The notes beneath the pieces were generated by a model. That model did not search any database. It was not told the DNA's origin and worked only from the letters and a program-made list of their open reading frames with translations. DNA of 64,000 bases. It comes from CAYXLI01 sp964464925 (GTDB lineage Bacteria; Acidobacteriota; Terriglobia; Bryobacterales; Bryobacteraceae). Each line of letters begins with the position of its first letter. Within the stretch, counting starts at the first letter, position 1. The translations under genes and the position numbers were made by a program. Below are positions 16,562 to 25,087 of the stretch, piece after piece. The stretch is taken from assembly GCA_964464925.1 (NCBI GenBank), contig CAYXLI010000011.1, forward strand, positions 1-64,000, written 5' to 3'.

Positions 16562-17739
16562 AGAGAGTGGCGGTGCTGGGCGGAGGCCCGGCGGGCGCGT
16601 TTGCGGCCGAACGGCTGGCAACCGCCGGATTAGAAACGATCGTTCTAGATGAGAAACTGGCCTGGGAAAAGCCTTGCGGCGGAGGGTTGACCTATAAGGC
16701 CTACAGTCAATATCCGTTTTTGATTGAGAACGATACAAACAAGAAGATCGTTACCAAGACCCGGTTAGCCACACAGCGCGCCGGCGTTGCTCACTTGGAC
16801 CTGTCCAAGCCGTTGGTAATCTATTCCCGCTATGACCTGAATCGTATGCTGTTGAATCGCGCCGAAAAGGCCGGTGCGGAACTGGAAAAGGCGCGCATCC
16901 TGGACATCCAGCGGCGGGATAACCGCTGGGTCCTGAAGACCCGCAACGGCACGCTCGATGCAGATTTCTGCGTAGTGGCAACGGGGGCGCGGAACCCTCT
17001 CCGGCAGGTAGGGACACAGTGGTCCACGGCAGATACCATGGTGGCGTTGGGCTACTACGTTCCCACGACCCAGGAGCACATCGATATCCAGTTCTTTCGC
17101 CAGTTTGAAGGTTACATTTGGGTGTTTCCTCGCAACGGCCACTTGTCTGTAGGGATTTGCGGAAAGGGCGAGTCGAGTCAGACAATGCGCGCTCGCCTGG
17201 AGCAGTACATGCATCAGCACGACATTCCGATTGCGGGATCTACGTTCTACGGACATGTACTTCCGTCACTCGAAAAACCCGCTTGGGCTTCGAACCGCGT
17301 GGCGGGCAATGGTTGGATGGCGGTCGGCGATGCAGCCGGGCTGGTGGATCCAATTACTGGCGAAGGCTTGTACTACGCGATTCGCTCGGCGGATCTGGCT
17401 GCGCGCGTTGTGCTCGCGGACGAACATTCCGCCGCGGACCAGGCGGCCGCCTACCGGGCCTCCTTGCGGCATGACTTCACGGATGATCTGGAGCTTGCAT
17501 CGCGCCTGGCGAAGCGGCTTTTCTGCGGACGTTTCTTTTATGGGGATGTGCCCGCGCGCATGATTCAGTTCATACGCAAGAGCCCGACATTCTGCGAACT
17601 GATTCAGGACCTTTTTGCAGGTACGCAGAACTATCTCGACCTGAAGAAGCGGCTGGTTGAGAATATGCGCGGCACGGTGGAAGAGATGCTGATGAACCTC
17701 TTTTTCCTGCGTGTCGTTCCGAAACCGAATCGCGCCTAG
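16558..17739 (+). CDS. Geranylgeranyl-reductase-family FAD-dependent oxidoreductase
   Basis: The 393-residue flavoprotein shows the FAD Rossmann motif VLGGGPAGAFAAERLA at the very N-terminus, the PCGGG motif around residue 40, and the second FAD motif GDAAGLVDPITGEGLYYAIRSA. This combination is typical of the geranylgeranyl reductase family, which reduces isoprenoid chains or acts on related lipids. The substrate is not predictable. It follows the lipoprotein gene with a 4-nt overlap and precedes hemL by 19 bp, so lipoprotein, flavoprotein and hemL may be one operon. The nearby hemL raises the possibility of tetrapyrrole or isoprenoid side-chain chemistry, as inference only. Confidence 0.85.
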   Translation: MKRVAVLGGGPAGAFAAERLATAGLETIVLDEKLAWEKPCGGGLTYKAYSQYPFLIENDTNKKIVTKTRLATQRAGVAHLDLSKPLVIYSRYDLNRMLLNRAEKAGAELEKARILDIQRRDNRWVLKTRNGTLDADFCVVATGARNPLRQVGTQWSTADTMVALGYYVPTTQEHIDIQFFRQFEGYIWVFPRNGHLSVGICGKGESSQTMRARLEQYMHQHDIPIAGSTFYGHVLPSLEKPAWASNRVAGNGWMAVGDAAGLVDPITGEGLYYAIRSADLAARVVLADEHSAADQAAAYRASLRHDFTDDLELASRLAKRLFCGRFFYGDVPARMIQFIRKSPTFCELIQDLFAGTQNYLDLKKRLVENMRGTVEEMLMNLFFLRVVPKPNRA

Positions 17740-17758
17740 TTACTCTGGTAATGCAGCG

Positions 17759-19021
17759 ATGAACATTTCGAAATCCGAAGCTCTATTTGCGCGCGGGCAG
17801 GGACTCATTCCAGGCGGCGTAAACTCGCCGGTCCGCGCATTTCGCGGCGTGGGCGGCACGCCTCGCTTCATGGCACGCGGCGAAGGCGCGCGGCTGATTG
17901 ACGTGGACGGCAATTCTTATATCGACTACATCTGCTCCTGGGGTCCGCTGATTTTGGGCCACAGGCCGCCGGCTGTGATTCAGGCACTGCACGAGGTGCT
18001 GGAGATCGGCACCAGTTTCGGAACTCCCACGGAGCGCGAACTGGATCTGGCTGAGGAGATCCGCGACGCGGTGCCAGCGATGGAGATGGTCCGGCTCGTC
18101 AATAGTGGTACTGAGGCCACGATGAGCGCTCTACGCGTGGCGCGAGGCTTCACCGGCCGCGATCTCACCATCAAGTTCGAGGGATGCTATCACGGGCATG
18201 TCGACTCCTTACTGGTGAAGGCCGGTTCGGGTGTGGCCACGCTAGGGATTGCGGACACGGCGGGCGTACCCGAGGCGTTTGCGGCTACAACAATCGCACT
18301 TCCGTACAACGATTTGAGTGCGGTCGAAGCTGCATTCCAAAAGCAGGGCGATCGCATTGCAGCAATCATTGTGGAGCCCGTGGTCGGCAATATGGGATGC
18401 GTGCCCCCGGCCGCGGGGTTTCTGGAGGGCTTGAAGGAGCAGGCGCAGAAATACGGCGCGGTGCTGATCTTCGACGAGGTGATGACGGGTTTCCGGCTCT
18501 CTCGTGGAGGCTACCAGGCGCTTTGCGGAATTAAGCCGGATCTCACTACCGTAGGCAAGGTAATCGGCGGCGGATTGCCGATCGCGGCGTACGGCGGGCG
18601 GTCGGACATCATGAGGAAGGTCGCGCCAGTCGGTCCGATCTATCAGGCGGGTACGCTGTCGGGGAACCCTTTGGCCGTTAGCGCGGGTTTGGCTATGCTG
18701 CGGTATTTAAGAACGCATCCAGAGGTCTATACTTCCATTAACGAATTGGCGGCGCTGCTCACTGCGAAGCCACGCCCGGGCGTGACCATCAATCGGATCG
18801 GCTCAATGTTCACCTGGTTCTTTACGGATCAGCCGGTGACCAGTTGGGATACGGCAAAACGTTCCGACACGGACCGTTTCAAGCAGTTGTTTCATCACAT
18901 GCTGGATCGCGGCGTGTACATGGCCCCATCGCAGTACGAAGCCGGTTTTATGTCTGCCGCGCATACACGCGAGGACATTGAGTATACGGTTCGCTGCATG
19001 GATGAGTTCTTTTCTAACTGA
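17759..19021 (+). CDS. hemL: Glutamate-1-semialdehyde 2,1-aminomutase
   Basis: HemL converts glutamate-1-semialdehyde to 5-aminolevulinate in the C5 route to haem. The 420-residue product has the family hallmarks: SEALFARGQGLIPGGVNSPVRAF near the N-terminus, the substrate and PLP regions NSGTEATMSALRVARG and EGCYHGHVDSLL, IFDEVMTGFR, and the PLP lysine in TVGKVIGGGLP (Lys267). ATG 17759 is chosen because homology begins immediately. The abundant c-type and a-type haems of the respiratory operon downstream depend on this pathway, but the genes are far apart. The 3' end overlaps the convergent gene at 19014 by 8 bp. Confidence 0.96.
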   Translation: MNISKSEALFARGQGLIPGGVNSPVRAFRGVGGTPRFMARGEGARLIDVDGNSYIDYICSWGPLILGHRPPAVIQALHEVLEIGTSFGTPTERELDLAEEIRDAVPAMEMVRLVNSGTEATMSALRVARGFTGRDLTIKFEGCYHGHVDSLLVKAGSGVATLGIADTAGVPEAFAATTIALPYNDLSAVEAAFQKQGDRIAAIIVEPVVGNMGCVPPAAGFLEGLKEQAQKYGAVLIFDEVMTGFRLSRGGYQALCGIKPDLTTVGKVIGGGLPIAAYGGRSDIMRKVAPVGPIYQAGTLSGNPLAVSAGLAMLRYLRTHPEVYTSINELAALLTAKPRPGVTINRIGSMFTWFFTDQPVTSWDTAKRSDTDRFKQLFHHMLDRGVYMAPSQYEAGFMSAAHTREDIEYTVRCMDEFFSN

Positions 19022-19478
19022 TCAGCTTCTTCGCCGAGTACATCAACACACCAAGGAAGAACAGAACGCTGCTCGCGATGACGAGGTATCGCTTTCGCGC
19101 CGGTAGCGTCACAGGGGCGACTCCATTCGTGCTCCAAAGGTCGATCTTTACGGCGACCTTGGTGGAAGTCCGCCCTTCCAGCCGGTTGTCGATCATGAGA
19201 ACGTAGTCGCCCGGCCGGTCGACTGCATGCCGTATCCTGCTGGAATTCTGAAAACCCGTTTCTGTGAGAGGCTTCACGGACCGGCCCTGATGGAAGCGCA
19301 GCGCATCCGCCCGCGTCAGCAATAACGCATCCACACGCGCGGAATCCGGCTCTGCCTCAAGGCTGCAATCTACCGTAGTGCCCGGGTGAAGAACTTTGAC
19401 ATCTATTGCGAGCCACTTACCCGCGGGCACACTGACGGTATGGTCGAGAAGCACGGCAAACAAGGCCAGAACCAACAT
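19014..19478 (-). CDS. Hypothetical exported protein with C-terminal membrane anchor
   Basis: The 154-residue product has a hydrophobic N-terminus (MLVLALFAVLL), a soluble domain of about 100 residues (HTVSVPAGKWLAIDVKV..., YVLMIDNRLEGR), and a C-terminal membrane segment (YLVIASSVLFFLGVLMYSA) with positive residues after it. The organisation recalls small lumenal-domain proteins with an emp24/GOLD-like beta-sandwich, but I do not claim homology. Its ATG directly follows the TAG of the amidohydrolase (TAGATG), so translation of the two is coupled. Function is unknown. Confidence 0.68.
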   Translation of the reverse strand: MLVLALFAVLLDHTVSVPAGKWLAIDVKVLHPGTTVDCSLEAEPDSARVDALLLTRADALRFHQGRSVKPLTETGFQNSSRIRHAVDRPGDYVLMIDNRLEGRTSTKVAVKIDLWSTNGVAPVTLPARKRYLVIASSVLFFLGVLMYSAKKLIS

Positions 19479-21107
19479 CTATTCCGAGAATACCGTTTTC
19501 CCGCCTAAAACCGTCATGACCACTTTTGTATCGAGGATTTGCTTGGGCTCGATCGTCATGATGTCCCGCGAGAGGATCACAAAGTCCGCCAGTTTGCCTT
19601 GTTCGATCGAACCTCGATCCTTCTCTTGAAACCCCGCATATGCCCCGTCGAGCGTCCAGGATTTCAAGGCCTCTTCCCGCGAGAGCTTCTGGTCCGGCAT
19701 GAACCCTCCCGGAGGGTTGCCGTCATGATCTTGGCGTGTGATGGCGGCATAGAATCCCCAAAGCGGATTCGGATTCTCAACTGGAGTATCCGATCCGTTC
19801 GCGATCCGAACGCCTGCCTTTAGAAATCGCTGCGGGGCCCAGGCGCCCATCATGCGATCCGGACCGAGGCGCGCCGCGGCCCACCGCATATCGCTGGTTG
19901 CATGCGTAGACTGCAGCGAGGCGATCACTTTGTACTTCGCAAATAGCGCGAAATCGGGCAGGGAAACGACCTGCGCGTGTTCGATGCGGAACCGCTTATC
20001 GTTGGTGCCGCCGAGTACCGCGCCGTAGGCGTCCAGAGCGGTCCGGTTCGCACGATCCCCAATTGCATGCGTATTCACCTGAAATCCCGCTCTCACCGCA
20101 TCGCGAGCCACAGCCTCGATCTGTTCCTTGGATAGAATCAGCAGGCCTGTGTTCCCGGGGTCATCCGAATACGGTTGCCAGAACGCTGCTCCACGGGAAC
20201 CCATGGCGCCGTCGGCGACTAATTTGATGCTGCGGACCGTCAGGTATTCCCCGATTTCCGGGCCTTTCTTCAGGTACTCTTTCCAAAGATCGCCGGTGCC
20301 GCCGATCATTGCATACACCCGCACGGGCAAGTGCCCTTCAGCCGCCAGCTTCTTGTAGGCCGCCAGCTCCCCCGCGCTAATGCCGGCGTCATGTACGCCG
20401 GTCAGCCCGAGGCGAGCGGATTCCTGCGCCGCCTTCAGAAGCAGACGCTCGACGACGGCTGGAGTTGGCTGGGGAATCCTGTTTGTGATGAGTGCCTGGG
20501 CGCGATCGATAAAGATGCCGGTCGGCTCTCCATTGGCATCGCGGACGATCTTGCCGCCTGCAGGATCCCGTGTGGCCTTCGTTACGCCGGCCACATCCAT
20601 CGCCCTTTTGTTCGCCCAACCGGCGTGGCCGTCCACACGGCGGAGGTATACCGGATTGGCCGGAGCCGCTGCCGTGAGCGGCTTATGATCCGGAAAACTT
20701 CCGCCCCAGTTCGTTTCATCCCATGCTCGGCCCTGCTGCCATTCACCTGCCGGTTTGCCCTGCACGCTTTTTCTCACGATTGCAGCGACTTCATCGACGG
20801 ACTTTACGTGCCGCAGATCGAAGCTGTCCAGCATTGCGCCGAGGTTCAGCATGTGCACGTGGGAATCGATGAGTCCCGGAATGACTGCCGAGCCCTTCGC
20901 GTCAATCCGCCTGGTCTGCGGGCCTACGTACTTTGAAATGTCGTCACCCACGGCAAGAATGCGCGACCCCTTTACCGCGATTGCGCGAGCCGCGGGCTGT
21001 GCTGGATTCACCGTGTACACACGGGCGTTTTCCACAACCAGATCTGCCGTTTGCGCAGACGCAGCAGCCCCTGAAACCAACGCAATCAACGCTAAAATGG
21101 GGAGCAT
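19479..21107 (-). CDS. Exported YtcJ-like amidohydrolase
   Basis: A metal-dependent hydrolase of 542 residues, with a signal peptide (LALIALVSGAAASAQ) and the order of the amidohydrolase superfamily: DLVVENARVYTVNP, then GLIDSHVHMLNLG (the H-x-H metal site), then ADGAMGSRGAAFWQPYSDDPG, the HAIGDRAN site, and NGSDTPVENPNP. The C-terminal WTLDGAYAGFQEKDRGSIEQGKLADF is typical of this subfamily. Substrate is unknown. The start at ATG 21107 is chosen for the signal peptide; upstream residues in frame look non-coding. This start shares bases with the start of the divergent DoxX gene (CATG at 21105-21108). Confidence 0.88.
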   Translation of the reverse strand: MLPILALIALVSGAAASAQTADLVVENARVYTVNPAQPAARAIAVKGSRILAVGDDISKYVGPQTRRIDAKGSAVIPGLIDSHVHMLNLGAMLDSFDLRHVKSVDEVAAIVRKSVQGKPAGEWQQGRAWDETNWGGSFPDHKPLTAAAPANPVYLRRVDGHAGWANKRAMDVAGVTKATRDPAGGKIVRDANGEPTGIFIDRAQALITNRIPQPTPAVVERLLLKAAQESARLGLTGVHDAGISAGELAAYKKLAAEGHLPVRVYAMIGGTGDLWKEYLKKGPEIGEYLTVRSIKLVADGAMGSRGAAFWQPYSDDPGNTGLLILSKEQIEAVARDAVRAGFQVNTHAIGDRANRTALDAYGAVLGGTNDKRFRIEHAQVVSLPDFALFAKYKVIASLQSTHATSDMRWAAARLGPDRMMGAWAPQRFLKAGVRIANGSDTPVENPNPLWGFYAAITRQDHDGNPPGGFMPDQKLSREEALKSWTLDGAYAGFQEKDRGSIEQGKLADFVILSRDIMTIEPKQILDTKVVMTVLGGKTVFSE

Positions 21108-22059
21108 GGAAGACAGTATTGCACACCCGTCTTTGACGGCCCGTCCGCTGGAGGTGTCTGCGTGGAAGACCTCTGTGAGCGTGTTTGCGGCGGTGTTGTT
21201 GGCGGCGTTTTTCGTCCTGGCCGGCGTATGGAAAATCATGGAGCCGTATGCCGCTGCCACGCGCATGAAAGAAATGCTGGTGCCTGCGAATCTCAGCCTG
21301 CCGTTTGCCATCGTTCTCGGCGTATTCGAAGCTGTCGGAGGCGTGCTGCTGATTGTGCCGCGTTTCCGGCGATGGGGCGCATGGCTCACCGGGTTGCTGC
21401 TGATCGTGTTCATGGCTTACATCGGAATCAACTACGGGGCGTTGCACGGGCAGGACTGCAGTTGTTTTCCCGCGATTAACGTTCTCGGCTTCAAATTGGA
21501 CTTGAAGCGAGCCGTAGGACCCGAATTCTTCATCGGCGATTTCGCAATGCTGCTGCTGGCGTTCGTAGCTGGCTTCTGGGCGCGTCAATCGGAGAGCCTG
21601 CGCGGCGCAGCCATCATCTTTGGAGCAATGGCAGTGTTCGCTGCTGTCTCCTTCGGTGTCACCTACACGCGGCAGACCGGCACGCGCGCCCCGGACAGGA
21701 TCACGGTCGACGGAAAGCCGTATTCTCTGCAGGTGGGGCGCGTGCTCATTTACTTCTTTGATCCGGAGTGCTCACACTGCTATCAGGCGGCGAAAAAGAT
21801 GGCCAAATATACCTGGCGCGATGTCAAAGTAATCGGTCAACCTACCGTGAATCCGCAGTTCGCCAAGCCGTTCCTCAACGATACAGGGCTGAAGGTCGAT
21901 GGCGTCGCCAGTGACTTGCCCTTGCTGAAGCAGACCTTTCCTTTCACCGCGGGTCCCTTCGCGGTGGCTCTCGAAAATGGGCGTCAAAAGGGAGCTATTA
22001 ACAATTTCGACGAGGAGGAGCCCGGCCCGAGCCTGCGCAAACTGGGCTTTATCGAATGA
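21106..22059 (+). CDS. DoxX/MauE-like membrane protein fused to a thioredoxin-like domain
   Basis: About 317 residues in two parts. The first half has four membrane segments with the DoxX/MauE pattern (FFVLAGVWKIMEPY, LGVFEAVGGVLLIVPRFRRWGAWLTG in pieces, then GQDCSCFP between helices). The second half is a periplasmic thioredoxin-like domain with the redox motif CSHC (Cys222, Cys225) inside VLIYFFDPECSHCYQ. MauE/DoxX proteins carry electrons or disulfides across the membrane, so the fusion could be a self-contained thiol-disulfide device; this is inference. Start may be ATG 21106 or 21097. An ATGA overlap links it to the next gene. Confidence 0.75.
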   Translation: MEDSIAHPSLTARPLEVSAWKTSVSVFAAVLLAAFFVLAGVWKIMEPYAAATRMKEMLVPANLSLPFAIVLGVFEAVGGVLLIVPRFRRWGAWLTGLLLIVFMAYIGINYGALHGQDCSCFPAINVLGFKLDLKRAVGPEFFIGDFAMLLLAFVAGFWARQSESLRGAAIIFGAMAVFAAVSFGVTYTRQTGTRAPDRITVDGKPYSLQVGRVLIYFFDPECSHCYQAAKKMAKYTWRDVKVIGQPTVNPQFAKPFLNDTGLKVDGVASDLPLLKQTFPFTAGPFAVALENGRQKGAINNFDEEEPGPSLRKLGFIE

Positions 22060-22331
22060 CGCGCCAACTGCGCGATCTTTCCGGCATTGGACCGGCGATG
22101 CTGAAGGACTTCGAGATGCTCGGCATCCGGTCCGTCGAGCAACTCGCGAGACAGAATCCGCAGAAGATGTACGACAAGCTCTGCACTCTCACGCGGCAGA
22201 GGCAGGACCCTTGCGTGCTGGACACGTTCGTCTGTGCAGTGGAGCAGGCGAAGGATCCCGACCTGCCGCTCGAGAAGCGGCAATGGTGGTATTGGAGCCG
22301 CCGGCGTAAAGCTGCAGTGGCGAAGGCATGA
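22056..22331 (+). CDS. Helix-hairpin-helix protein, Cdd1/pathogenicity-locus family
   Basis: A 91-residue protein with a helix-hairpin-helix motif at the N-terminus (LRDLSGIGPAMLKDFEMLGIRSVEQLARQNP) and a conserved C-terminal part with DPCVLDTFVCAVEQ and a basic tail (WWYWSRRRK). The family is usually named Cdd1 or 'pathogenicity locus' and is likely nucleic-acid binding. It overlaps its neighbours on both sides by ATGA, which makes it part of a tightly coupled operon with the DoxX-thioredoxin protein and the dehydrogenase, although the biological link is not obvious. Confidence 0.8.
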   Translation: MTRQLRDLSGIGPAMLKDFEMLGIRSVEQLARQNPQKMYDKLCTLTRQRQDPCVLDTFVCAVEQAKDPDLPLEKRQWWYWSRRRKAAVAKA

Positions 22332-23284
22332 TCTCGGTTCACCTTGAAGACGGTGATGTCAGCGTGGTGACCCGCGCGAAGCCCGGCCGCCGAGCCGGGT
22401 TCGCAACCATCCGCCTGTTGTTTGGGGGCATCTGCAACACGGATTTGGAACTGCAGCGCGGCTATTACGGGTTCCGGGGCACGCCCGGACATGAGTTCGT
22501 TGGCGAGGTGGTTGCGGCTGACGACGCCGGCCTGGTTGGAAAGCGGGTTGTCGGCGAAATCAACCTCGCCTGCGGCAAATGCGAGTGGTGTGCCGAAGAT
22601 CTGGGGCGGCACTGCCCGCATCGCACGGTGCTGGGCATAGTGAAACACCCTGGGGCATTCGCCGAATTTCTAACGCTTCCTGAGGCCAACCTGCATGTAG
22701 TCCCGCGGTCTGTCCCTACGGAATTGGCTGTGTTCACAGAACCGCTGGGCGCCGCATGCGAGATCCTGGATCAGGTTTCCATTCCCAAAGGAGAAGCGGT
22801 TGCCGTGCTGGGTGATGGCAAGCTCGGGCTGTTAATCGCGCAAGTGCTGCAGGCCAACGGAGCGCGCGTACATCAGTTCGGACGGCATAGGAACAAACTC
22901 GCCATCTCGGAGAAGGCGGGAGTCACGGGCGAAATCACCGGCAAGCGCCTGCCGGTAGCCGCGTATGACTTCGTCGTGGATGCGACGGGGTCGGCCGAAG
23001 GGTTGCGTAGCGCGGTGCAAATGACTCGCCCACGCGGAACAGTGATCCTCAAATCGACCGTGCATGGGGAGGTTGCAATCGATACCGCACCCGTCATCGT
23101 GAATGAGATCACCCTGGTGGGATCACGCTGCGGCCGCTTTGAACCCGCCCTGAAACTGCTCGCTTCGGGCAAGGTCCATGTGCGCGAAATGCTGTCGGAG
23201 ATGTACGCGCTGAATGAGGCTCCGCGGGCATTCGAGCGTGCCGCGCAACGCGGGGTTCTGAAAGTTCTTCTGGAGAACCGCTAA
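22328..23284 (+). CDS. Zinc-dependent medium-chain dehydrogenase
   Basis: A 318-residue MDR-superfamily enzyme similar to threonine-dehydrogenase-like proteins. It has the catalytic zinc region GICNTDLEL, the GHEFVGEV motif, the four-cysteine structural zinc loop CGKCEWCAEDLGRHC, and a Rossmann fold (VAVLGDGKLGLLIAQVL). It is shorter than the usual 340-350 residues, mainly at the N-terminus. Its ATG overlaps the preceding stop. The alcohol or polyol substrate is not identifiable. A comparison of operon neighbours in other genomes would help, because the three coupled genes look unrelated. Confidence 0.88.
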   Translation: MISVHLEDGDVSVVTRAKPGRRAGFATIRLLFGGICNTDLELQRGYYGFRGTPGHEFVGEVVAADDAGLVGKRVVGEINLACGKCEWCAEDLGRHCPHRTVLGIVKHPGAFAEFLTLPEANLHVVPRSVPTELAVFTEPLGAACEILDQVSIPKGEAVAVLGDGKLGLLIAQVLQANGARVHQFGRHRNKLAISEKAGVTGEITGKRLPVAAYDFVVDATGSAEGLRSAVQMTRPRGTVILKSTVHGEVAIDTAPVIVNEITLVGSRCGRFEPALKLLASGKVHVREMLSEMYALNEAPRAFERAAQRGVLKVLLENR

Positions 23285-23370
23285 TCTAGAGCGCCGAGCC
23301 GGTGGTATGGCGCCAGATCAGCACGATTGTGGTTGGGAACACGCAGCAAAATCGCGGTGTCTACACTGCC

Positions 23371-24114
23371 ATGTTCGAGCAAAGCGTGATTCTCTCCCCG
23401 AAACGCAACCCATGGTCGATGGCTTTTTCCCTCGCATTGCAGTGTTCGATTGTGGGCGCAATTCTGCTCGTTTCTATCCTCCACATCGAGAAGCTCAATA
23501 TAGACCTGCTAAGGCCGCCGCCTCTGCGCGTGCCGCTTGCAAAAGCGAAACTCGATGCTGTGGAGATCATAGCGGCTGTACGTTCCGCCGGAATCCGCCC
23601 CACCAGTTTCATGTATCCAGTCAGGCCGTTTGCTGAGCCGTCCCGAATCCCTTCGACGATTGCCTTCATTGATGATGTCGGAACTGCGCCGCCTCAACCC
23701 GGCAGCTACAACGACCGCGTTGGTGAGCAAGGCTCGCAGGCCGGTATCATTGGTGGAATCAGCTTGCCGGAGCCGGCGCCTCCGCCGCCTCCACAGCACA
23801 CCCCGCCCGCTGCCCAACCGAAACAGCCGATGCGGATCGCCAGTTCGGTGGCGGAAGCCAGGCTGATTCACAAGGTGGTTCCACCGTACCCAATCCTCGC
23901 CAAGCAAATGCGAATCAGCGGTACAGTCCGGTTGCTCGGCGTCATATCCACATCCGGACGCATCGAGAAATTGGAGGTGATTGAAGGCCATCCTCTTCTG
24001 GTGAAGGCCGCGGTTGAAGCAGTGCAGCAATGGATCTACCGTCCCACGATTCTGAATGGAGAACCCGTGACCGTGGCCGCCCCCATCGTAGTCACCTTCA
24101 TTCTCAATCAGTGA
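23371..24114 (+). CDS. TonB-family energy transducer
   Basis: A 247-residue protein with a cytoplasmic N-terminus, one membrane segment (SLALQCSIVGAILLVSIL), a proline-rich periplasmic spacer (PEPAPPPPPQHTPPAAQP), and a C-terminal TonB domain (VVPPYPILAKQMRISGTVRLLGVISTSGRI in pieces, KAAVEAVQQWIYRPT). It would couple proton-motive force to outer-membrane receptors such as the one partly seen at position 2. ATG 23371 is chosen because the earlier in-frame starts add unmatched residues. It is convergent with the superoxide dismutase gene, and a terminator hairpin lies between them. Confidence 0.85.
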   Translation: MFEQSVILSPKRNPWSMAFSLALQCSIVGAILLVSILHIEKLNIDLLRPPPLRVPLAKAKLDAVEIIAAVRSAGIRPTSFMYPVRPFAEPSRIPSTIAFIDDVGTAPPQPGSYNDRVGEQGSQAGIIGGISLPEPAPPPPPQHTPPAAQPKQPMRIASSVAEARLIHKVVPPYPILAKQMRISGTVRLLGVISTSGRIEKLEVIEGHPLLVKAAVEAVQQWIYRPTILNGEPVTVAAPIVVTFILNQ

Positions 24115-24123
24115 AGGCTGGGC

Positions 24124-24152
24124 AAAAAGGAGCCGTGGCGATGCACGGCTCC
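24124..24152 (-). terminator. Intrinsic terminator of sod
   Basis: On the minus strand a 9-bp stem GGAGCCGTG/CACGGCTCC with a 6-nt loop is followed by TTTTT (24128-24124). It lies 18 bp after the sod stop codon. The stem could serve the convergent tonB gene too, but that side lacks a T-run. Confidence 0.7.
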
Positions 24153-24169
24153 TGGATGCTCTTTAGTGA

Positions 24170-24781
24170 TTACTTACCGGACTTCAAGCGCTTGGTTACT
24201 TCTTCCCAATTGATCACGTTCCACCAGGCGCTGATGTAATCGGGGCGGCGGTTCTGATACTTGAGGTAGTAAGCGTGTTCCCAAACGTCCAAGCCCATCA
24301 CCGGGAATACGCCTTCCATCACGGGATTGTCCTGATTCGGCGTCGACGTGATCTCCAGCTTGGAGTTTTTCTTCACGAGCCAGGCCCAGCCAGAGCCGAA
24401 GCGTCCAGCGGCGGCCGCATTGAATTTCGTTTTGAAATCTTCGAAGCTGCCGAACGCTGCGTTGATGGCATCTGCCAGTTCACCCGAAGGATTCCCGCCA
24501 CCTTTCGGCCCCATGATGTTCCAGAACATCGCGTGGTTGTAATGACCGCCCCCGTTGTTGCGGACGGCAGTCCGAATCGTTTCCGGAACGGCCGCAACAT
24601 TGTTGGCGAGCAATTCCTCAAGCGACTTATTCGCCAATTCCGGCGCAGATTCTAGAGCTTTGTTCAGGTTCGTGACGTACGCGTTGTGATGCTTCCCATG
24701 GTGAATCTCCATGGTCATTTTGTCGATGTGTGGCTCGAGCGCCTCGGGGGCGTAGGGAAGGGGGGGCAGCGTGAATGGCAT
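24170..24781 (-). CDS. sodB: Fe/Mn superoxide dismutase
   Basis: The 203-residue enzyme dismutates superoxide. Signatures are FTLPPLPYAPEALEPHIDK, the metal ligand helix MEIHHGKHHNAYV, NNGGGHYNHAMFWNIM, and the C-terminal DVWEHAYYLKYQNRR with the Asp and His ligands. Iron versus manganese use is not certain from motifs; the HYNHAMFWNIMGP segment with a following KGGG is compatible with either. Start ATG 24781 (MPFTLPPLP) has GGAG 7 nt upstream; a longer reading to 24838 is unlikely. A terminator follows. Confidence 0.94.
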   Translation of the reverse strand: MPFTLPPLPYAPEALEPHIDKMTMEIHHGKHHNAYVTNLNKALESAPELANKSLEELLANNVAAVPETIRTAVRNNGGGHYNHAMFWNIMGPKGGGNPSGELADAINAAFGSFEDFKTKFNAAAAGRFGSGWAWLVKKNSKLEITSTPNQDNPVMEGVFPVMGLDVWEHAYYLKYQNRRPDYISAWWNVINWEEVTKRLKSGK

Positions 24782-25087
24782 TCTCGTCTCCTTGGTTGCG
24801 GTTGAATGGTTTCGAAGCAGACCCAAAGTGCGGGCCAAATCCTATTCTAAGCCTTGGATTTGCAAAGGGTAGGTGACACTCCACGATCGCACTTCACCCG
24901 CACCATCTTCACCTCTCCGGAATGCAAATCCCAAAATTCAAATTTGTTTACCTGAGTTATGTTCTAAGTCGCTGATTTATGGTGTATTGTGGAAGCAGAG
25001 AAGGGTCGGTTAACGTGGCACCCGACGTGCTCTACGACGTCGAGATGTGGTGTAGGCATTGCTCTTCGTTGACCAGGTGGTCTTGCA
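24782..25087. other. Intergenic region with a 9-bp inverted repeat
   Basis: This 306-bp gap separates the divergent sod and histidine-kinase genes. It contains GGATTTGCA (24857-24865) and its exact inverse TGCAAATCC (24924-24932), 58 bp apart, followed by the AT-rich stretch CCCAAAATTCAAATTTG. It presumably holds both promoters, but I cannot assign -35/-10 boxes with confidence. Confidence 0.5.
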
